NCBI GenBank assembly: GCA_010093515.1
Contig: MU001674.1
Span: 358,246 to 422,245, forward strand
Direction: 5' to 3'
Length of the DNA stretch: 64,000 nt
Source of the DNA: Lineolata rhizophorae
Lineage: Eukaryota; Ascomycota; Dothideomycetes; Lineolatales; Lineolataceae
Position 1 is the stretch's first letter, and each line of letters starts with the position of its first letter. Below, one piece after another: positions 1-12,227 of this stretch. The position numbers and the translations under genes were made by a program. The notes beneath the pieces are model-generated. The model saw nothing but the letters and a program-made list of their open reading frames with translations, made no database searches and had not been told where the DNA came from.

Positions 1-1195
1 CACGCGAAGATTCCACTCCTCTCGTCGAGAAATGCACGCGGACGTACTTCCGTTCCTGCATTAGCCTGCAGACCGGAAGGTCGAGCAAGGGGTTTTGTGT
101 GTGGGAGGCCGTGGCGCTCAGCTGAACCATCTAGGCGCGTGTGGTCCCCTTCGAGAGGTTACACCGCAGCATCTTTCCGTAGCTAACCAAGAACCGCTCG
201 TTTTGCACCTACAGAGGCTCTCGGCCGCATCTTCGACCGCGCCGACGGTGCCCAATTCGACTACGTCTTCAACTGCGGCGGTGAGACGCGGTATTCGCAG
301 GAGGACGAGGTGTACCGCGCGCGAGCGCACGCGCTCTCCATGGCCGTGGGCCACGAGGCGGCCAAGCGGCGCGTCAAAGTCTTCGTCGAGCTCTCCACAG
401 GCATGGTGTACAAGCCCAAGTCGACGCCGCGCAAGGAGACGGACGAGCTCAAGCCGTGGCTCAAGCTGGCCAAGTGGAAGCTTCAGGCCGAGGACGACCT
501 GGCCAAGGTGGAGGGGCTCAACCTAGTCGTGCTGAGGCTGGCCCACGTGTATGGGCCCTACATGAACAAGTTTTTGAGCACGGCGCTCTGCATGGCGAGG
601 GTGTACCAGGTCCTGGGTAAAGAGATGAAGTGGCTTTGGGACAAAGATTTGAAAACGAACACGGTACATGTGAACGATGTAGTGAGGGCCATGTGGACGG
701 CGGCGGAGTGGTACGGGCTCACACATAGGAGGGAAGTGCCGATTTTTAACGTCGTGGACCATACGGACACTTGTAAGTCTAGTTGCTCTCTTTTCTTCGG
801 ATCTCACGAGTTTACTCCACAGGAGCTTGAACTGACCGGGCTCTACAGCACAAGGAACCATGGCGACGCTCATCCACGAAGTCTTCAACATCCCGACGGG
901 CTTCCAAGGCACGCTCATCTCAGCCTTCGCGCGGCTCAACCTCGACCACGTCGTCAACGACGTCAACGATGAGCTACTAGATCCCTGGGCCGAGCTCAAT
1001 GCCAACGCGGGCATCTCGAACGCGACGCCGCTGTCACCCTTCATGGAGAAGGAGCTCATCAAGGACGCTGACTTGTGCCTCGACGGCGGTCGCTTCGAGC
1101 GCGAGACGGGCTTCAAGTATGAGCACGAAAAGCTGACGAAGGACGAGCTCGAGGATGTGCTGGATAGCTATCGGAGGATGAAGTGGTGGCCGTAA
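1..1195 (+). CDS. Atypical extended SDR (NAD(P)-binding epimerase/dehydratase-like), 5' partial
   Basis: This is the C-terminal part of a Rossmann-fold extended short-chain dehydrogenase. Readable exons are 215-772 and 849-1195. The 773-848 intron (GTAAGT..CTACAG) joins the two frames in phase, and an acceptor at 211-214 opens the first visible exon. The stretch FDYVFNCGGETRYS followed by the ELSTGMVY strand and the LRLAHVYGP segment is the usual extended-SDR core. Where the family has YxxxK before the KxxAE helix, this protein reads LAKWK, so the catalytic Tyr appears to be Leu. The glycine-rich nucleotide-binding start is not in the window and must lie upstream or in an exon within 1-214 that I cannot resolve. 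The protein ends with the motif MKWWP. Substrate is unknown; loss of the Tyr suggests a non-classical or structural role (inference). Confidence 0.8.
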
Positions 1196-3916
1196 AGCGG
1201 TAGCCCCACGCACCACACCACGAAGAAAATTCCTTGCCATCGCCGCGCCCTCTTGCACGTCTCCGGGCCTCTTGTTGCTGGTTTTGGGTTGGCCATTCCC
1301 GGCTCTACGGGTGCGGCTCGGTTCCTGCTGAAAACAGGGTAAAAAGAACGAGGTGGAGAACTTGAAGGAGGAGGAGAAGGCGCGGCGCCATATCCGCCTC
1401 TCGTCTACGCGCGTCCACTCCCCACTCAACGGAGCTGTCCTTTTCCCGGTGTGCAGCGCCTCTGCACTGTTGCTAGCGTTCGCTACTTGCATGACTTATC
1501 AAACAGGAGCACACTATTACCTACTCCCGCTTTGCGGCCTTGCCGAATGCGGAGCAGCACCTTTCGCCTTCACCCTACCGTCCGGCACTAGGGCGGTAGG
1601 ACTACCGTATAATAATGCGTTCTGGGGCCTACGTAGATCGACTTGGTTTGGGTTGCTTGTTTGAAAGGGAGGGAAGAAAGCGAGGATCGCCGCTCCTGGC
1701 CAGCACCGTCGGTCGTGGCTAGCGGATTTGGCTTGGGTGTGTGATTCTTCTGTAGGTTGAAGGAGATCCGAGGCGTGTGAGAAACATGGAACGGGTTTGG
1801 GATTTGCTGCTTTTCTCTTTTAAGTCAGTTGGGTGGTGGCAGGCAACCTGGCGTATTCCTCATCTTTTTTTTTTGAACATTTTCCTTCGTGCTGCCTATC
1901 GCGCGGCTAGCAGGTTACATGCCGTTGTCGCACGAAGCAGAAATCATGGTCATCATTCCCAGTGCTACCGACCTTCGAAACGGCCTGTCATAGCGTTGGA
2001 GCTTGGGTTTCAAGGGCACATCGGACGTTTTCCGGGCTGTATCCCCCACCACCTCTTCCAATTTTTGCCGGTCCTAATGCTCGCATGCCCCCTCCTCTTT
2101 AAGTTCCTCTCTTCTCCGCTTTCAACTTTTGTGCCTTCGTACTCTAGGGTTCTTTTCTTCCCTGTCCGTCTGTGGCCCTTATTTCTTTGCGGTGCTGGCG
2201 GATACCAGTCACTCTCAGCCGCGCTCCTGTTATGCATTTAGCGTGGGACGTGCGGGGAAAGGAAAAAGCATATCTGGAGCATTCTTTTGAGGGACACGTC
2301 TGGGCCACTATTTAACCCGTATTTTTCCCTTCTACTGGATGTTGCTGTTTGTGTGCGTGAAGTAGTTGATGTGGAAAAGATGGGGTTTCTAAGCCATCCT
2401 TAATAATTCGAACGTGTTTAAGTAGGTAGTATGGAGTAGGGTTTCAGGACACGAATTGCGTGGAATATCTATCTATCTGGGATTGTTGCAGCTTTGTTTG
2501 GACGTGATATCTGACAGAGGCACAGCGTGGGCTCTAAGGGGCTTAACAAACTGGCATCGGCGCCAAATGGTCAAGATCTTCTGAATGAAATTGGCAATTT
2601 CAATAGCAGATAGCAATGGCGAAGATGTCTCTGGCTACATGTGTGTGGAAGTAGTCAAGCGACGTTAAAGCTTGCATGATTTTGATTTTGACCCTGGAAA
2701 TGAATACGTACCAGGCGATGAAAGATTCTACGGAATACGGATTGGTACTTAGGACTTAACGCCCGTCCAAAGAAAATAAAACTTTCCCTTCACCGGAAGA
2801 AAGGGGTCGGGTCCTTCCATGGTGTGAATAATCTGCTAGGGTTCGAAAGTGTGCAGCTTCTCGTGGCCGTGAATCTTTTTGGTGGAGCGGGGCCAAATGT
2901 TGATGCCTGGCCGGATGAAGGTTGTGCTTCTGTCGAGTTTTCGGGAGGTCTAATGCTAATTGGACAAGAGGGTGTTTCCGGAATGCACATTTGAGGCATC
3001 GAAGCTTGAGAGGGGTTGGAATCGGCAGTATCTTAGGACATTGCAAACGCTTTTGCTTCGCTACGGATTCAGGTGATTCGAGCCAAGAAGCATTTATGTC
3101 CCAAAGCATTCGTCGACCAGGGTGCTCAGTTAAATAGAACGCTTCTCATGCAGGTGTTCAGGAGACTGATCAAGAAATACATGAGAAACGAGGTGGAAAG
3201 CCGTATGAACGTTCACTCCCTGCTGCACCAAAAGCTTTGAGCAACCATCGAAGTCTTCAAGCAAGCCGACCTCACACGATAATTCGAGCACAGCGGATAA
3301 GGAACCCCCTCAAAAGCACCTTTAGTTCCAATAGCGGAGGAAACAATTGCTGAACACTTCGAAACAATAAAGAATGACATAAAGACCCGGCAGATTCGAT
3401 CAGATATGATCCTCTAAGAAACAGCGGGATGCTAACCACTGTGAGCTTCTGGCTACCCTATAACAAGAACTTAACCGTCCTTGAGAGACCTATGTACTTT
3501 AGAGCTCCTTATCCGAGTGTATGCATAGGAATGAGATCGATGCCTTAAATTATTTATGAAACACCAATAACAGTAAACAATGGATGAAGCTCCATACGGG
3601 TATAGAAATTGAACGTGTGCATGCATCTTAAAAAGCTACGACATCAAATCGACCAAATCACGAGACCTAAGTTGACAAAACCGTTATTGCCTATGTGGTC
3701 TCCAAAGACCAAATGCCTATCTACGGGCTCTAACAGGCATCAAAAAGCCCTCTCAAAGCCAACACCTCTCACCCGCTGCACCAAGAGCTTCTATTCCCCT
3801 CACCGCCGCCCCCATCAGCCCGAGGCGTATCCAACCGAGCTGTTTTTAAACTGTCTGCTCCGTAGGCGGAGAATAGAAGCCGACGCTTGACAATTGAACT
3901 ATGCACAAGACATAGC
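1196..3916. other. Intergenic, no supported gene
   Basis: The stretch lies between two convergent genes. It has short T-rich tracts (for example around 1866-1874) and only small ORFs of unlikely composition. I see no RNA gene or repeat here. Confidence 0.6.
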
Positions 3917-5545
3917 TCAATAACTCACGCTATCGCGGCCAGAATCATTCATGCACACGTCATCCTTCGCATCACGCTTAAACGACTTGAGCTCTTTCTC
4001 CGAGTCCGGAACCGACTCTCTGCTGTCCGGCTCCTGCGAAGATGCGTTGCGGCGACGCTTAGCAGGTGGCTCGTAGTGCTCGACCGACGGGAAGCGCCGA
4101 CGCGGCCGCGGCGACGACGAGCTGTGACGACGATTGTGGCGGCGATAATTGCTGTCAGGAGAGCGGGAATGCTCCCGGCGCTTCTTGGAGGTGCCCTTTT
4201 CATCATCAGCCCGGCGTACGTTGCTATAAGACGCGGTAGTGGTGTTCTTGTGGGTTGGTGGCGGCATGTCTGATGCTGAGGATGAGCTCCGCCTCCGATG
4301 ACGATCATAATCGCGACCGTGGTCACGATTACGACGGCGCTCGTGATCACGATCACGATCACGGCGATCATCACGGTCGCGGCGGGATCGACGACCACCC
4401 CTGCGATCACGAGAACGGTGACGGTGGCTGTTGCGATTGCGCGGAGGGGAGCGCGAGCGAGAGTCAAGGGACGGCGAACGGCGTCCATGGCGCCGAGGTG
4501 GTGGTGGCGACGGTCTGAAGGACAATGAGCGTGAGTCTCTTGAGTATGGTGGGGATGATGGTGATCGGTCGCGGTAGTGCCTTGCCTCTCGACGAGGAGG
4601 CGGGCTCATAGAGGGGCTGCGCGATGCGGAGGGAGACCTATAACGGCGACGACGCGGCGCCGGCGACCGTGAAGGTGAAGACGACGAACGACTCGAGGCA
4701 TATGACTCGCGGCGAGAATACCTGTCACCCCGACGGGACCCACCCGCAGAGGGTGGAACATACGAATCGAATCCGTCGCGATTCCAAGCGCGGCGAGGAG
4801 GCGATCTCGAATCTCTAGCGTATCGCGGACTCCGGTCCATGTCTCTTCTACCACGCGGAGGTCCTCCACCGCCCTTTCCACGAGGGCCACGTCCGCGGCC
4901 ACGCTCAGCACGCTCACGCTGGCGGATGGAATCGAGCTCGCGGTCGCGGGTACGCTCTTCTTCGCGGCGGCGATTGGCTTCTTGGGTCTCTTTCTCGCGG
5001 CGAATCTGACGACAACCGCGTTATTAGCTGGGCATGGCACAGAAAATTTGTAAAATTACCATTTCCTCGTATAGTTCGAGCTTCTTAGCTTCGAGAAGCT
5101 CTTTCGGCACGCCTTGAGCATTATCTTGGGCGCTAAGGCAGAGGTTCCACAGCTCTTTGCAGAAAGGCGCAGTCGATTTCTCAAGGAATCCGGTGAGTTG
5201 GATCTGGATTTCTTTAATATTAGGCTGTGGTGGTTAACGTTAGCAGTGGTCGCTGCTGGCACAGGTCTGGGAGGGCTTGGAGACCTACAAAACGGGTGGT
5301 CTCTAGCAGGTTGAAGCAGAGCTGTGTGACAACATCGTCTTCGTTACCAAGAATGTCGGAGATTTTGCCAGCAATCCACCTATCGCAAAGTATTAGCGCC
5401 TCACCAAAACAGGCACGAGGGGTAAAAACGATGACACGCACTTCTTAATTACTTCGAGATTGACCTTCTCCATGTCCACCTTCTTGTTGAACTCCGGTGG
5501 AAACTTGGTAGACCGGAGCAGCTTTTGGTCGACGGACGCTGCCAT
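3917..5545 (-). CDS. PWI-domain, RS-rich splicing coactivator (SRRM1/SRm160-like)
   Basis: The protein is about 482 aa, from four exons: 5442-5545, 5289-5379, 5060-5224 and 3917-5005. The ATG at 5545 starts MAASVDQKLLRSTKFPPEF, the typical start of SRRM1-type proteins. Residues about 30-110 form the PWI domain, with KKWIAGKISDIL, a conserved ETTRFPN segment and QIQLTGFLEK; PWI domains bind RNA or DNA. A charged helical stretch rich in Arg and Glu follows, then a glycine/arginine patch and more than 250 residues dominated by RS, RD and SP dipeptides, as in proteins that bridge U snRNPs and exonic enhancers. The C-terminal end is less certain: the frame stops at 3917, but a GTGAGT overlaps the last codons, so a small extra 3' exon is possible. 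The repetitive RS coding gives long open shadow frames on the other strand. Confidence 0.88.
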
Positions 5546-6155
5546 GACGGCGACCAGCCCCGTTGGCGCGCAAAATAGGATTAGGCGCAGGAGAAAAGAT
5601 CTGATGTTGCGCGTAGAAGATGCTGCGGGAGAATAGTGTTGGAGATGAAGAAGGTGGTGGGCTGGGGGCGCCGACACGCGAGGTTCACGTTCAGTATGGG
5701 CAGCAGCGGGCCGAGGGCCCGTGCACGCGCTCATGCGCGATTACCATATCCGGCAAGCAGCTCCAAGAGTTCTTACACATATGTGCATGTAAACAATACC
5801 TAGTAAACACGAGTGACATCCTGTAAACTGATGTCAATACTTCTTGCATTGTGGCGCGGAATTCGTATTAAAAGAGTGCTAGTACTGCCAATCCTCTACA
5901 AAATTGCGAGATTGTAAAGCACCACGAGGGACTCTCCCAAGAACAAATCTCTAGAATATCCAATGCCGCCTCGCTCCCTGTGAAAATGCAATGGCGGTGT
6001 GTTGAACCAACCGCCGATCTGTCCATGCAATGCAAAGCTATTATCTACCTGTCTTTCTTTACCCACGACAATCACCCCACAATTGAGATGAGACGGGAAC
6101 ATTGTCGTTTCTTGTAGTCCAACCCATCTGAGAAATACTCGTAGACTATAGACTT
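5546..6155. other. Intergenic between tandem minus-strand genes
   Basis: It should hold the promoter of the PWI-domain gene and the 3' end of the phosphotransferase gene. I recognise no coding or RNA feature. Confidence 0.6.
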
Positions 6156-8209
6156 TTACTCCCGCTTCATACCCACGGCGCCATTCGCCGCACCATTAGC
6201 CCGAGCTTTCTTCGAACTTTTCGGAATTGTGAGACAATTAATCCCCAAATACTCACAAATCCGGGAGATTACCAGCACCGCCCAGCGCGTATACACCACG
6301 GCTGCAAAGATAAAGTACGCAAACAGGTACCTCGCCTCAAATGCAGGGCTCACCGCGTACTGGTCAAGCCCTAGTGCGGGCAGATTGACCAGCACCGCGC
6401 CGCCGACAAGCGGCGCTAGCATGACGGTCCAGTAGGGGAACGGCTGGCGGGTCAGGTGCGCGAGGATGATCTTGGTCGTCATGCGGCCGAATACGAGGCT
6501 CATGGTCAGGCAGAAGAGCACGAGGTGGTTGTCTCGCAATAGGCGCGAGTGCGAGCTACCTAGCCAGGCGGCGCACGCGGTCACGTAGACAAGCATCGGA
6601 GCCCACTCGAGGAAGAGCGGCGCAAGCGGGAGGCCCTTTGCGCTGCGGGCGCGCCATACGTTGAATATGCAGGCGGGCAGGTGCGCCGTGAAGAACGCAA
6701 TCAGCAGAATGGGCACCCAGAGGTCGCGGAACGTCAACCCGTCGTGGACGTAGGGCTCGATGCTGGAGTACAGAGTAGGCGACATGGAGGAGAGATAAGG
6801 CGCAATGGGAGTGGACCACACTCCAGGCCCGAAGTATCCGGACACGACCATGATTAATGATGCAAGTAGAAGGCCCTCTGCTTTTAATTAGCAAATGAAC
6901 CCTTGTGTTATAGATTTCGTAGTTTAGGGCAAGACAGCCTACCAGTAGGTCCGTTGAAGTAGCCGAGATATAACGTATGGGTATGATATGTCTCCCAAGT
7001 GGAGAAGAACATGGGCAAGCACGGCACGAGGGCTGTGAACGCGCCAGTCTTGGTGGGGCCATATCCCATAGCTGCGGTCTCCAAAAGGCTGCCAAGCGTG
7101 CAGTTCAGGGAGTCTATCCCGTGGCTGTTGTAGACTGTTAAGCTAGGTTCATACGATACTGACAAAAATAGAAATATAAAACGTACTCGAATAGCTCACC
7201 AAGTCCGCTGGAAGTTCCCGTTCGCCTGGCCTGCTTTCCATCTATGTTATCCATTGTCGAATACCTAAGGAAATTAATACTGGCTCCTAGATGGCGGCCA
7301 AGTGATTCTTCTCACATCCATAAGCCAAGTCCAAAACTGTAGTATACCCAGGATGGACCCTAAAATATCAGCCATGTCACGTTAGCACACTAGTCGTGAA
7401 TGCTACCAAGATCACTAGAAGGAAAAGGCTTACTGGTCCAACTAAGTCAGGAATGGCCAGCTCTAGAAGCGCTACATTTCCCAAAATGAAGAAGAACCCT
7501 ATTAATGTCACCATGTTGGGCGCGAGCCACATGGGAAGGAGTTCCACAAAGGCATTCCACTGGGATTTGGATTAGTGATTAGCATGACCAACCCAATGAA
7601 TCTCGAGGCGATGCGCAAAATTTTTGGAGTACGTATTGATGATGTAGAAACTGAGACAAACATACGTAGTGCTTGAGGACATATCGTGACAACAATGACT
7701 TGTCTACCGAGGAGTACTTGTATTCTTTGAGATGGGAAAGCGCCTCATCCGAGACGCACTCGTGGGCTGCGACATTGCCTGCAAAAATTATCTGTCAACG
7801 GAGCTCCGACGAACTTTCTATGTAATATAAATTTTGGGTAAGTCGGATGTAGTCCCAATGAAAGAAATTACAGACACGCGTGGTTGTCCTGATTGCAAGG
7901 TAATATGACGCTGTGCCAACCGCACCGACACCAGAAGGCCGCCACCATCTGATAAAAAGACTTGATATCGTGACTTAGAGGAAAAGCCTAGACGTGGAAC
8001 ATCAAATCTCCGAGCACTAGCCAGCAACGCCATAATAGGACTAGAAATTCTAGACCAAGACGTGATGGGATTGAGGTGGCGACGTGTTCCGCAACGAGCC
8101 GGCCGCGCGGCGAATAGCGCTAGACAGAGAAATGAAGCTCTTTCGGCATGCGTAGCCCGAGCGTGTACGACAGGAAAAATATGTCCTCAAAGATCCACTT
8201 ACTGCTCAT
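6156..8209 (-). CDS. Choline/ethanolamine phosphotransferase (CDP-alcohol phosphatidyltransferase family)
   Basis: This multi-pass ER membrane enzyme performs the last step of the Kennedy pathway, moving phosphocholine or phosphoethanolamine from a CDP-alcohol to diacylglycerol. Well-supported exons are 7666-7778, 7434-7559, 7316-7359, 7187-7264, 6943-7124 and 6156-6877, all in phase. The family motif DG(x)2AR(x)nG(x)3D(x)3D is present as [24 protein letters not shown], split by an intron inside the Asp codon before [18 protein letters not shown] and [13 protein letters not shown] are further family signatures. The first exon is my inference: ATGAGCA at 8203-8209 followed by GTAAGT gives exactly the phase needed and yields MSSNVAAHE, but needs a 424-nt intron, long for this window. 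A start inside that interval is the alternative. Substrate preference (choline or ethanolamine) cannot be read from the sequence. Confidence 0.88.
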
Positions 8210-9256
8210 CCTCTTTGCGGTAGGCGGGGCTTGCTCTCGGAATCTCGAAAAAGTGAAACCCCTTCCTCTTGCGTTGCTGACGCAGTAGCCGCGTTCGTTT
8301 GCCAGAGCACGAGATCCCCCAAATCTACAATCCGAACGAACAATCTAGAGGGCGCGGAAAAAGGGGGGGCGTTCAAAGAGCGTGGGATTCAAAGATTGAA
8401 GATCGAGAATGGCGCGAATCTTCAGGGAGCCGTCAGAAGAGCGGAGTAGACGGATTCGCGGAGGAAAAGAAATTTCCAAAAGGCTTGGAGAGAGCTTGTC
8501 TGTCTCGGTAAAGGGGGCTTTGAAGGAAGAGGTCGGCCGAGTTTGTTCCAGTTGCAACTTGCAAGGGCCACCACAACTCTTAAGCGGGACTAATGAGGTG
8601 CACCTTTTCCGCACGTGAAAGCGCCGCGCACCCCGCGCGGCTGGTCGCGGCTGCACGTAAACGCTCATCTCCCCTGGGGATCGAGATCCCCCCGAGCAAG
8701 GGACTCTGATCGCGCTCGCCGGTCTGGCCACGGCACAACGTTCACCCGCCGTCAGCCTTCATTGCCGCCCACATCTTCAGATCCCCGAAGGCGGATGGAT
8801 GCCTATTTTTGACCTGTCCAATAATGCTTGCATATCCATCCCATTCTATCCTGTAAAAAACAAGCTCTACATCACGACCAAATCACGACACAGCCAATCG
8901 AAACCAGCGCCGTGCATACCAGAAAGTTCTCAAGTCAATTACCGCTCATTCAACCCACACACCCAAGGGAAGAGTGCAGCATTGCCGGAAATAGTAAGTT
9001 ACAGAGAAAGGGAAAGGGACACAGGCAAGCACCTTTTAGCAATGAGAGAGAGCAGTGCTGGCGGGCACCAAAGGTCCATGTCCCCCATAAACTTTTGACC
9101 CCAAATGCACCGTCTAGCCGTGATGAAGCAGATCGCTATCATCTCTTGCCAGCGCAGACCCGCGCCTCCCACCGCCCGCCCGGAGATACCTTGCTTCTAC
9201 CCGCCAATTCTTCCAAGACCCCATCTCTACCGCCCGAGGGGAGTCGAGAAATGCAT
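8210..9256. other. Intergenic
   Basis: This lies between the proposed start of the phosphotransferase gene and the stop of the Hsp70 gene. Small overlapping ORFs on both strands show no recognisable product. Confidence 0.55.
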
Positions 9257-11439
9257 CTACCGAGTTGAGAACGCCTTCGTAACGATACGCTTTAGCGCCA
9301 GCTCCTTCTTCTTGAGCTCCTCGGCATTCGCATCCTCGATCTCAAGCTGCGCCATAGCGTCGCTCAGCGCGCTCTCGATCTTCTCCTTCTGGCCGCGCTT
9401 GAGCTTGAGTGACTGGCCGGGGTCCGAGATCATGTCCTCGACGCGCGAGATGTACGACTCGAGTGCTTGCCGGGACTCGAAGCGCTTGCTAAACGCCTCG
9501 TCGGTGCTCTTGAACTTGGCGGCATCTAGAATACTAATGAGCGCCCGTACTTTTAATCTGGAACGATCTTAGGACTTACCGTTGATCATCTTCTCAATTT
9601 CGGAAGACGAGAGCTTGCCAACGGAGTTGGAGATGGTGATGTTTGCGCTGCGACCAGACGTCTTCTCCGTAGCTGTGACCTTTAGGATACCGTTGACGTC
9701 GACCTCGAAGACGACCTCCAGGACCGCATCACCGGCCTTCATCGGCGGAATAGGAGCCAAAGTGAACTCGCCTAGGGAGGTATTGTCTTCGCAATTGGTA
9801 CGCTCGCCTTGATACACCGGAAACTGGACAGTTTGCTGGTTGTCGGCAACAGTGGTGAACGTGCGCTTTTTGATGGTCGGGACAGTCTGCCCACGCTGGA
9901 CCACGGGTGCGAAGATGTTGCCCTCCATAGCAACGCCGAGGGATAGGGGCACGACGTCAAGCAGCAATAGGTCGGCTGTGTCCTGAGATTGAGCCTTTCC
10001 GGACAAGATACCGGCCTGGACAGCGGCACCATAGGCAACGGCCTCGTCTGGGTTAATGCTCTTCTCAAGCTTCTTACCGTTGAAGAAGTCGCTGAGAAGC
10101 TTCTGAATGCGAGGGATACGGGTGGAGCCACCGACAAGTACAATCTCGTCGACCTTGCTCTTGTCCAAATTGGCATCCTTGAGGACCTGCTCCACAGGCT
10201 GCAGGGTGCCGTTGAAGGCCTTGGCATTTAGGTCCTCGAAGCGGGCACGAGTAATGGTGGCGTTGAAATCCTCTCCGTCGAAGAGTGAGTCAATCTCGAC
10301 CGTGGTCTGGGTGCCGTTCGAAAGGGTACGCTTGGCACGTTCGCAAGCCGTCCGCAGACGTCGCAGCGCGCGGGCATCGCCGGACATATCCTTCTTTGTT
10401 TTCCGCGAGAACTCCTTCTTGAAGTGCTCCAGCAGGTTGGTATCGAAATCCTGGCCACCCAAGTGGGTATCACCAGCAGTCGCCTTCACAGTAAAGACGC
10501 CGCCCTGGATGTGGAGGAGAGAAACATCGAAGGTCCCACCACCGAGATCATAAATTAGGACGTTGCGCTCCTTCTCCGACTTGCCGGAGCCGAGACCGTA
10601 CGCAATAGCAGCAGCAGTCGGCTCGTTGATGATACGCAAGACGTTCAGGCCAGAGATTGCGCCCGCATCCTTGGTTGCTTGCCTCTGGTTGTCATTGAAG
10701 TAGGCAGGGACCGTGACGACCGCCTTTTCGACCTTCTTCCCAAGCTTGACCTCCGCAACCTCCTTCATCTGTTCAAGCTGTTAGCCAACCGTCGATCGGA
10801 GGTAAGAGGAGCGCGCGATATTGACCTTGCCCAAAACCATGGCAGAGATCTCCTGCGGGGAGAATGTCTTGGTCTCGCCAAGATACTGCACCTCCACAAA
10901 CGGGTTGCCATCCCTATTGACCACCTTGAACGGCCACGATTCGATATCGCGTTTGACGGTCTCGTCATCGAACCGGCGACCAATGAGACGCCTACAGGGC
11001 GAACATGTTAGTTCTTATCGGGCTTCCTCAACGTTTGAAGAGGTTCTACTTACTTGACGTCGAAGACGGTGTTAGTGGGGTTCATGGCAGCCTGGTTCTT
11101 GGCCGCCTCGCCAATGAGGCGTTCCTCGTCCGTGAACGAGACATACGAGGGTGTGGTGAAGCTGCCCTGCTCGTTGGCGACTGTCGCGCCCAGTCAGATA
11201 AATCCTTCAATCTATAAAGTGGAAATGAGAGCTGCGGTTTTACGTACTTATCTCCACGTTGGCACCCTCATAGTTGGCAACGCAAGAGTAGGTCGTGCCT
11301 GCAGGCAATGTAAGCCTTTCTGCTATCACTGTGTGCCGCGCGCCCAGAGAAGACAAGCGCCCTCCCACACAGTGAGGCGATAAAATGGTTGCGCACCAAG
11401 GTCAATCCCGATGGCACCCTCGTAGACTTCGTCGCTCAT
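9257..11439 (-). CDS. SSB1: Ribosome-associated Hsp70 chaperone, Ssb type
   Basis: The protein is 614 aa, from six exons: 11397-11439, 11248-11298, 11054-11180, 10826-10991, 9580-10768 and 9257-9525. It starts [15 protein letters not shown], with the first intron inside the nucleotide-binding IGIDLGTTYSCV motif. Other Hsp70 marks are the phosphate loop DLGGGTFDV and [14 protein letters not shown]. The fourth intron uses a weak GTCAAT donor, but the join LGK/MKEV is the expected Hsp70 sequence. The length, the Ssb-type N-terminus and the absence of a C-terminal EEVD (it ends FSTR) identify the ribosome-bound Ssb class that assists nascent chains together with RAC, rather than Ssa. It has no signal peptide, so it is cytosolic. 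Confidence 0.97.
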
Positions 11440-12227
11440 GTTTACGGGAGGGAGTGCAGGCGGAGAAACCAAGAGGCAGGACGCGGTCGGAGGAAATTTT
11501 GCGAATAAAAAGAGTGCGTGAGGGCAAGGCCTGGGCGGCTGTGCGGTGGGCTCGAAATTTTGGGCAAAGAAAAAGTTCAACAAATTTTCTAGGCGGCGGC
11601 GCGCAGGCCAGAGGACCCTAGTAGGCGGCAGCCGAGCGGCGACGGAACAAATCGTCCGGAGGGGGGGCACGGCGGTGAACCCTTGGTTGGACTAGGCGGT
11701 GAAAAGCCTGGGGGTCCTTTCCTGCGCGTCAGCGCCTCTGGCACAGAGGTTGCCAAGACTAACTCAGTCAGATTTTTGTTAGAGATGCATCATCATTCAC
11801 CATAGGCCTGTTGGAGGCTGTGGTTTACACTCCTCTATTCGGATGTCGCTCTTGAAAGTACACTTGGTCCTTCCAAAGCAGCCAGCAAGGCAAAACTACA
11901 TGTCCTGAATCCAGTGGCCTAGTGACTGAACCCTCTAGGTAAGACACGAGAAGTATCCACGTTAAGCCGTTAAGAGTCAAACACATGCTCCCATATCAAA
12001 AGAGGCCCAAATGAACGCCAAACCTAAGCTCGTCATCTTGATGGGCGAGGCTCCTAAACCCTTCAGGCAAGGCCCATGGAGTCCGAGCTACTCCAAATCT
12101 GCAGAATCGAATGAACCGAAATCCACCCTATCATGCCGTCCCAAAGCCCTAGATATTAAGGTCCAAACGCACCCAATGCTACTCTTTCTAAGCCACAACT
12201 GCGCGCACTGCTCCCGCCACAGCCAGC
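11440..12227. other. Intergenic, Hsp70 promoter region
   Basis: This is the upstream region of the Hsp70 gene and the 3' side of the E2 gene. Runs of A/T alternate with GC-rich stretches near 11590-11700. I could not identify a clean heat-shock element, consistent with Ssb genes not being heat-induced (known of the family). Confidence 0.5.

Noticed and set aside
1353-2241. Two plus-strand ORFs after the SDR gene
   Set aside because: They contain translated T-rich tracts and Cys/Phe/Leu runs of low-complexity origin and have no homology.
4255-4528. Plus-strand ORFs with Asp/His and Thr/Ile repeats
   Set aside because: They are mirror readings of the RS/RD dipeptide repeats of the PWI-domain gene.
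7818-8033. 71-codon ORF as the N-terminus of the phosphotransferase
   Set aside because: No donor in its frame gives the phase needed for the next exon, and its sequence does not resemble the family.
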